Assembly: GCF_009792235.1 (NCBI RefSeq)
Contig: NZ_CP046973.1
Span: forward strand, 4,588,001-4,652,000
Direction: 5' to 3'
DNA length: 64,000 nucleotides
Source: Microcystis aeruginosa FD4
Lineage (GTDB): Bacteria; Cyanobacteriota; Cyanobacteriia; Cyanobacteriales; Microcystaceae
Shown here piece by piece: positions 59,232 through 64,000 of this stretch. Each line of letters opens with the position of its first letter. Position 1 is the stretch's first letter. Position numbers and translations under genes: made by a program. The notes beneath the pieces are model-generated. The model had not been told where the DNA came from. It made no database searches and worked only from the letters and a program-made list of their open reading frames with translations.

Positions 59232-61082
59232 CTAACTCCCCGCAGGACAGGAATCGGCGAAAATTACGCAGGGAATCCCCACATGACTAATGGGAACAAT
59301 ATAGGTTTCTGTGGGGGGAAATAAAGCGACAACGTGGGGAACGGGACGGGGAGTATAATGCACTTGCGATTGACCTTGATAAGCGAGGGAGGTACTTGCT
59401 CCCGAATCCAACATCACTGCCTCCCGAAAACCTGCCTGTACTAATAATTCTCCCAAAGCCATGGAATCGATCGGGTCTCTGGAAACCCCGATTACTGGCT
59501 GTCCTGCCTGATTAATTCCCCAAAAAGCCCGGTGACGCAGGGCATCAAAACCGTAAAGTGTACCAAAGGATTCTCGCGATTGTGGTTGTCCATCTTTGAC
59601 TAACCAAGCGGCCGCGACAAAAGCATCCGTAACCTTGAGATCATTTCTGGCCTCCGCTGCAATTCCTTCTAGGGTATTATGACGGGCAGGATCAAAGGGA
59701 AGATAACGCACCCATCGATCGGTAATGATTACTAAAGGACGACCCTCTAACTTGCCGATTTCTCCCTCATATCCCGGGATAAAGCCGCCATTTTGGCTTA
59801 AAACCGGCCCGATCATCTGATTTGAGTCCAATTCCTTGAGAGAGAAAAAACCGCCATCCACGGCTGCGATCGCTTCTGTACCAGCGATAATTTCCTCCAC
59901 TTGATAGCGACTATCAGCGTGGATGGTTTTGGGAATCCCGCCACTGATTAGAACAAGTGTATTAGTTGAAAATTCCACTTCCCGTTTTTGGATGGTGGTG
60001 GCAAAGTTAAAACCGCCATCCCTACGCGGTAAGGGATCACCACCCCAAGCTTGCGGTACAACTTCTCGCGTGCGCGATTGCCCAAAGCGTCCAATCGTGA
60101 GTAAATCGGGGGATTGTCCCGCAAAATGCTCATCTAGGTCATTCATCGATAAAGCCGCCCGATAACCCGCTTTTTTGACGAATTCCTTCACTCGATCGTC
60201 CGCCTTCCCTTCCGGATAGGTGAAATAATTAATGGCAATGCCCAATTCTTTTTCTAAGATTTGTTTCGATTGCTTGACTTCCTGCTCCAAATCTGCATCG
60301 GACAATAATCTTAAATCCCGGGGATGACTAACACTATGGGAGACAATTTGGACTAGAGGATCGGCGGCCATTTCCTGGAGTTGTTGCCAAGTGACACTGG
60401 TTCTGCCAGTTTTTTGAGTCATTTTATTGATATAAATCGAGAAAACGGCAGGATAGTTATATTTTCTCAATAAAGGATAGACATACTGGTAATGTCCCCC
60501 ATAACCATCATCAAAAGTCAATAAAACCGGTTTAGCGGGAAGGGGGATACCTGTCCGCAGATGGGAAATTAACCAATCGATACTGATCGGAGTTGCCCCG
60601 ATTTCCTGCAAAAATTGAAAATGTGCCTCTAATTCGGCGGGAGTAACATCAAAAAATACCTCTTTTTCCGGTAAAATGTCGTGATACATTAAAATCGGCA
60701 CTTTTGTCCCTTGAGCGCGGGGATGAATTTCTGGCCAGGGAGCCAATTCGATCGCTGTTGCCGAGTTATTTGGCCAATTATCGAGACTAATATCGTTTTT
60801 TTGGAGAGATAGGGGTAGAATCACTCGATCGGAGAGGTTTTTATAGGTTTTACAATCAAAAACTCTCGATATATCCTTAAAAGAACCATTTTCTAGGACA
60901 TAATCCGCGCATTCCGGTTGAAACTCCCTAAAAGGTGCGGGGAGAGAATCACCCCCCACCAGAGCATTAGAACGAGGATAGAGAGAAATTGCCCAAATAA
61001 TCAGACAAGTGACAATAAATGCCAAAAATCCGTATAGGGGAAGGGAAGGAAACGAAGATTTTTGCCGAGCTTGCCAACGCAT
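59232..61082 (-). CDS. Polysaccharide deacetylase fused to a phosphodiester glycosidase-like domain
   Basis: A 616-residue membrane-anchored protein: one TM at about residues 16-34, then a linker. A NodB deacetylase domain follows (VPILMYHDILPE, LTFDDGYGGHY with the catalytic Asp pair, VSHSVSHPRDLRLLS with the zinc His, FTYPEGKADD). The C-terminal domain resembles the NAGPA/phosphodiester glycosidase family (AIAAVDGGFFS, LVIITDRW, GVSRDPIDSMALGELLV, EAVMLDSGASTSLAYQG). Both parts point to extracellular cleavage or trimming of a glycan or cell-wall polymer. The ATG is at 61080-61082. The gene is transcribed away from sqdB. Confidence 0.88.
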   Translation of the reverse strand: MRWQARQKSSFPSLPLYGFLAFIVTCLIIWAISLYPRSNALVGGDSLPAPFREFQPECADYVLENGSFKDISRVFDCKTYKNLSDRVILPLSLQKNDISLDNWPNNSATAIELAPWPEIHPRAQGTKVPILMYHDILPEKEVFFDVTPAELEAHFQFLQEIGATPISIDWLISHLRTGIPLPAKPVLLTFDDGYGGHYQYVYPLLRKYNYPAVFSIYINKMTQKTGRTSVTWQQLQEMAADPLVQIVSHSVSHPRDLRLLSDADLEQEVKQSKQILEKELGIAINYFTYPEGKADDRVKEFVKKAGYRAALSMNDLDEHFAGQSPDLLTIGRFGQSRTREVVPQAWGGDPLPRRDGGFNFATTIQKREVEFSTNTLVLISGGIPKTIHADSRYQVEEIIAGTEAIAAVDGGFFSLKELDSNQMIGPVLSQNGGFIPGYEGEIGKLEGRPLVIITDRWVRYLPFDPARHNTLEGIAAEARNDLKVTDAFVAAAWLVKDGQPQSRESFGTLYGFDALRHRAFWGINQAGQPVIGVSRDPIDSMALGELLVQAGFREAVMLDSGASTSLAYQGQSQVHYTPRPVPHVVALFPPTETYIVPISHVGIPCVIFADSCPAGS

Positions 61083-61268
61083 AAGATCAAGTAATAAAGT
61101 AAAAAGTAGAAAAGAAAAACTAAAAAAGCAGATAAGCCCTGAGTTACCGAAAAAAACTGCCTTTTATCTAAATTTTTGGCTTTTGTTTTCTCGTCAGCAA
61201 AGCCCACCGATTACAAGCTGAGTTTCCCTGCAATCCGTTCCCTTGTCAAGTTTTCTAGAACACCCTCA

Positions 61269-61346
61269 TCAGTTATCAGTTATCAGTTATCAGTCATCAG
61301 TGAGCAGATTTGAGTTTTCAGTGGACAGTGCTAATCAGTGAGCAGT
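61269..61346. repeat. CAGT-type degenerate short repeat tract
   Basis: TTATCAG heptamers followed by TCATCAGTGAGCAGATTTGAGTTTTCAGTGGACAG-like sequence, the same tail type as at 12074 and 49350. Confidence 0.78.
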
Positions 61347-61372
61347 TGTCAATAGACTACCTTTATTGATTC

Positions 61373-61522
61373 TCCCCATTTCCCCATTTCCCCACTTCCC
61401 CACACCCCACACCCTACACCCCACACCCCACACCCTACACCCCACACCCTACACCCCACACCCCACACCCCACACCCTACACCCTAACACCCTACACCCT
61501 AACACCCCACACCCCACACCCC
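61373..61522. repeat. Tandem CCCTACACC / CCCCACACC array (longest copy)
   Basis: About 150 bp of TTCCCCA units, then ACACCC(C/T) units with a few AACACC variants, ending 88 bases before the sqdB ATG. Confidence 0.88.
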
Positions 61523-61610
61523 GCTATGTTCACGGGGACTAAGTTGGTAAAGGGTGACACAAAACTGCTAGAGTTACCAAGGACGAGTGTATAAACTTTA
61601 CAGATATTGT

Positions 61611-62762
61611 ATGAGAGTTTTGGTTATTGGCGGAGACGGCTATTGTGGTTGGGCAACGGCACTCCATCTATCAAATATAGGTTACGAAGTAGGCATACTT
61701 GATAGTTTAGTTCGTCGCTATTGGGACTTACAATTAGGCTGCGATACCTTAACACCGATCGCACCCATATCTCATCGGATTCAACGCTGGCAAGATCTAA
61801 CGGGAAAATCGATCGATCTTTTTGTCGGGGATATTAATGACTACGACTTTCTGATTCAATCCCTGCGACAGTTTCAACCAGACACCATTGTTCACTTCGG
61901 AGAACAGAGATCTGCACCCTTCTCCATGATCGATCGCGAACACGCAGTTTTAACCCAAGTTAACAACGTGGTTGGCAATTTAAACATCCTCTACGCGATG
62001 AAAGAGGAATTTCCCGAAGCGCACCTAGTGAAACTGGGAACCATGGGTGAGTATGGCACACCGAATATAGATATTGAAGAAGGCTACATCACGATCGAAC
62101 ATAACGGTCGTAAGGATACTTTACCCTATCCCAAACAGCCCGGCAGTATGTACCATCTCAGCAAAGTCCACGATAGCCATAATATCCATTTTGCCTGTCG
62201 AATGTGGGGTTTAAAAGCCACAGATCTCAATCAAGGGGTGGTTTATGGAGTCCTCACCGAAGAAACGGGAATGGATGAGATGTTAATTAACCGTCTCGAT
62301 TACGATGGGGTTTTTGGTACTGCTTTAAACCGTTTTTGTATTCAAGCGGCGATCGGTCATCCCCTAACAGTGTACGGTAAAGGTGGTCAAACGCGAGGAT
62401 TTTTAGATATCCGCGATACCGTGCGTTGTTTGGAATTAGCGATCGCTAATCCCGCTCAATCGGGGGAATTTCGCGTTTTTAACCAATTTACCGAACTGTT
62501 TAGCGTCGGTGACTTGGCACTGATGGTGAAAAAAGCTGGTTCTGCATTAGGGTTAAATGTGGAGATTAACAATCTTGACAACCCGCGCATCGAGTTAGAG
62601 GAACATTATTTTAACGCTAAAAACACGAAATTACTCGACCTAGGCCTACAACCTCACTATCTCTCCGATTCTCTCCTCGATTCCCTCCTAAACTTCGCCA
62701 CCAAGTATAAAAATCGGGTAGAGATGAATCATATCCTACCAAAAGTCACTTGGAAACGATAA
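61611..62762 (+). CDS. sqdB: UDP-sulfoquinovose synthase
   Basis: A 383-residue SDR-type enzyme that makes UDP-sulfoquinovose from UDP-glucose and sulfite for the thylakoid lipid SQDG. The NAD loop GGDGYCGWATALHL, the LGCDTLTPI segment, the catalytic motifs LGTMGEYGTPN and YHLSKVHDS (Tyr, Lys), and NQGVVYG are diagnostic. I place the start at the ATG at 61611 (MRVLVIGGDG); an upstream in-frame start at 61587 adds eight residues. SqdX is not adjacent. A clean terminator lies 22 bases downstream. Confidence 0.97.
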   Translation: MRVLVIGGDGYCGWATALHLSNIGYEVGILDSLVRRYWDLQLGCDTLTPIAPISHRIQRWQDLTGKSIDLFVGDINDYDFLIQSLRQFQPDTIVHFGEQRSAPFSMIDREHAVLTQVNNVVGNLNILYAMKEEFPEAHLVKLGTMGEYGTPNIDIEEGYITIEHNGRKDTLPYPKQPGSMYHLSKVHDSHNIHFACRMWGLKATDLNQGVVYGVLTEETGMDEMLINRLDYDGVFGTALNRFCIQAAIGHPLTVYGKGGQTRGFLDIRDTVRCLELAIANPAQSGEFRVFNQFTELFSVGDLALMVKKAGSALGLNVEINNLDNPRIELEEHYFNAKNTKLLDLGLQPHYLSDSLLDSLLNFATKYKNRVEMNHILPKVTWKR

Positions 62763-62783
62763 TTTATTCGTCAATGATAAGTT

Positions 62784-62808
62784 AAGGATGGGTTACTTGC
62801 CCATCCTT
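62784..62808 (+). terminator. Terminator of sqdB
   Basis: AAGGATGGG, loop TTACTTG, CCCATCCTT, then TCTGTTTTTCTC. Confidence 0.85.
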
Positions 62809-62904
62809 TCTGTTTTTCTCCAGAAATCGAGCATTGCAGTTGTCACCCGATTTTGCTCGTGTTAGGACACACTGGGGCAAGATTAATGTGTAGCCTAGAT
62901 ATAA

Positions 62905-63332
62905 CTGGACTTCCCCCATACAGAAATACTAAAAAATCAACAAAACCCTTACTGCATGGGGCTTCTCAGAAAAAGTTGACAAGCCGCTACTGGGTACATT
63001 TTCCCTTGAAAATGGCTGTACCGTTGACTGTATCTGGAGTAGAGCGATGACCTAGAGTTGGCTGTATAGTGATCGCTAACCTTATTGTAACAGATGGTGT
63101 CATTAATCTCTAGAGTCAGCGATTCCCTCTGTAGCCATGTTTTTGATGGTTTTCTGCCCCGAAACAAGCTATAATGGTCGAAAGGTCAAATTTGAAAATT
63201 TTTGCCTCAAACCCTATCTGCGTAAGGACTTCAGGATTTTGTCTCCAGTAGTCCATTAGTATTATATTGCTTTAACTCAGGCTCTGTAAGACTTTTAGCC
63301 ATAGCTAGTATGTTTATACGGGGGAAGTCCAG
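62905..63332. mobile_element. MITE-like element or IS remnant with GGACTTCCCCC ends
   Basis: Inverted ends CTGGACTTCCCCCATA (62905-62920) and TACGGGGGAAGTCCAG (63317-63332), 14 of 16 matching, enclose 428 bp with no lasting ORF. Inside is the fragment GGCTTCTCAGAAAAAGTTGACAAG. It is probably a deletion derivative of an IS. Confidence 0.6.
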
Positions 63333-63610
63333 ATATAACCTTAATTTGGCAAATTCAAGTCTGAATTGGCCTATGTCTAAGATGTGGACGGCTCATTTTT
63401 GGGTCTGATTTGTTTTTGTTAATGATCAGACAGTACCTGATGAGCCTTTCTTTGTCAACTCTTGAGGTTGATGCGTTTCATTTTTGAATTGGCGACTTCT
63501 CAATCCCTCCTTTGGTCTTAAGATTATTTGCCTATGGCTAATCAATCGCTTCTAAAAACCTATTTTGTAACTTGCATTTTTCTAATCACCATCGCAAATC
63601 GTCAAAAAAT
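63333..63610. other. Unique spacer upstream of the lipoprotein gene
   Basis: AT-rich spacer without a supported gene. A weak TTGAAT/TATTTTGT-like promoter could lie near 63530-63570. Confidence 0.3.
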
Positions 63611-64000
63611 ATGAGAAAACTAGCTTGGCAAAAACTGGCTCCCTTGTTACTTTGTGGTTTAATTGCTACGGGTTGTGATCAAGACAAAAATTCTTTAACG
63701 GAACCAATCAATTGGCAATCCATATTATCGGAAAGTTTGGCAGATTTAGACATAGAAAATATTTCCATTGATCAGCTTTTAGGAATTTTAAATAGTCTCT
63801 CACTTTTTTCTGACGATATCATAGGAATTGACGAAAACTGTCTGGCCGAGAGCGGAGATATCGGCAGCTCCCTAGTCAGCAACAGAAGCCTTACCTGTCA
63901 ATTACAATTGAGTAATGGCGAATGGGTAAGTATTGTTGTTAACCGAGATTTATTCGGCCTTGACAATATCCCTAATAATAACCTTCAATCAGGTCCCTCA
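63611..64000 (+). CDS. Putative lipoprotein, 3' end outside the window
   Basis: 130 residues are visible from the ATG at 63611. The leader MRKLAWQKLAPLLLCGLIAT ends in a lipobox with the acylated Cys at residue 22 (IATGC), so export and lipid anchoring are likely. The following part is acidic and Ser/Asn-rich (LADLDIENISIDQLLGILNS), with two later Cys in DENCLAESGD and RSLTCQLQLS that might form a disulfide. The frame is open at base 64000. I do not recognise a family. Confidence 0.7.
   Translation, partial: MRKLAWQKLAPLLLCGLIATGCDQDKNSLTEPINWQSILSESLADLDIENISIDQLLGILNSLSLFSDDIIGIDENCLAESGDIGSSLVSNRSLTCQLQLSNGEWVSIVVNRDLFGLDNIPNNNLQSGPS

Larger units (their letters stand above)
61083..61610. 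other. Gap with repeat tracts between the deacetylase gene and sqdB
   Basis: A CAGT tract (61269-61346) and the long CCCTACACC array (61373-61522) occupy most of it. The last 80 bases before sqdB are unique and should carry its promoter. Confidence 0.5.

Noticed and set aside
1..64000. tRNA, rRNA or tmRNA genes
   Set aside because: I looked for T-arm motifs (GGTTCRANTCC) and conserved rRNA segments by eye and saw none; a covariance-model scan could still find one.

Overview
This window looks like a piece of a cyanobacterial chromosome, most likely Microcystis aeruginosa or a close relative. The core genes are cyanobacterial: the start of chlI (Mg-chelatase), ycf3 (photosystem I assembly), a CRR7-like NDH-1 protein, sqdB (sulfolipid), menD (phylloquinone), and an RbcR-type LysR regulator. 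The gene order is loose, the intergenic space is large, and it is crowded with dispersed repeats, MITE-like elements, broken insertion sequences and toxin-antitoxin remnants, as is usual in Microcystis.

Layout. 1-15.5 kb is mostly housekeeping: chlI (partial), glyS, a DUF3122 protein, miaE-like hydroxylase, an acetyltransferase, a RibD-like reductase, a sensor kinase, pheA, an RNase D-like exonuclease, a universal stress protein, lepB-mazG, a mannose-isomerase cupin, gatC and ycf3. 15.6-18.7 kb is a graveyard: an IS1-type relic beside a NADAR-like fragment, an antitoxin with a RelE-like toxin cut by a dispersed repeat, brnT with an amber-truncated brnA, and an intact vapBC. 18.7-29.3 kb carries a SLATT-like membrane protein, selO, crr7, a Slr1339-like protein, menD (frameshifted at a G8 tract), two membrane glycosyltransferases and a Tat-exported formylglycine-generating-enzyme-like protein.

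29.3-36.5 kb is a shattered NLR-like (STAND) locus. A small helical partner protein and an NB-ARC ATPase share a short repeated motif at their facing ends. The TPR half of the ATPase survives only as remnants, separated by a duplicated PD-(D/E)XK gene, a PIN/antitoxin pair and five copies of an unusual repeat that carries a consensus promoter and a short ORF with no leader. 36.8-41.7 kb returns to core genes (a DnaJ-like gene frameshifted at another G8 tract, a TVP38 family protein, isoamylase). 41.8-43.9 kb holds tnpB and ISAs1 debris.

The most interesting intact system is at 43.9-48.2 kb: a long, apparently catalytic prokaryotic Argonaute with a Cas4-like Fe-S nuclease in one operon, facing a divergent XRE regulator and an ImmA/IrrE protease. 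The two units plausibly form a regulated defence island.

48.2-64 kb has rbcR, an M48 protease, two duplicated coiled-coil minisatellite genes, a second STAND ATPase with eight near-identical TPRs joined in frame through one TGA to its partner gene, adhE, gloB, a deacetylase/phosphodiester glycosidase fusion, sqdB and the start of a lipoprotein gene. No tRNA, rRNA or CRISPR array was found by eye.
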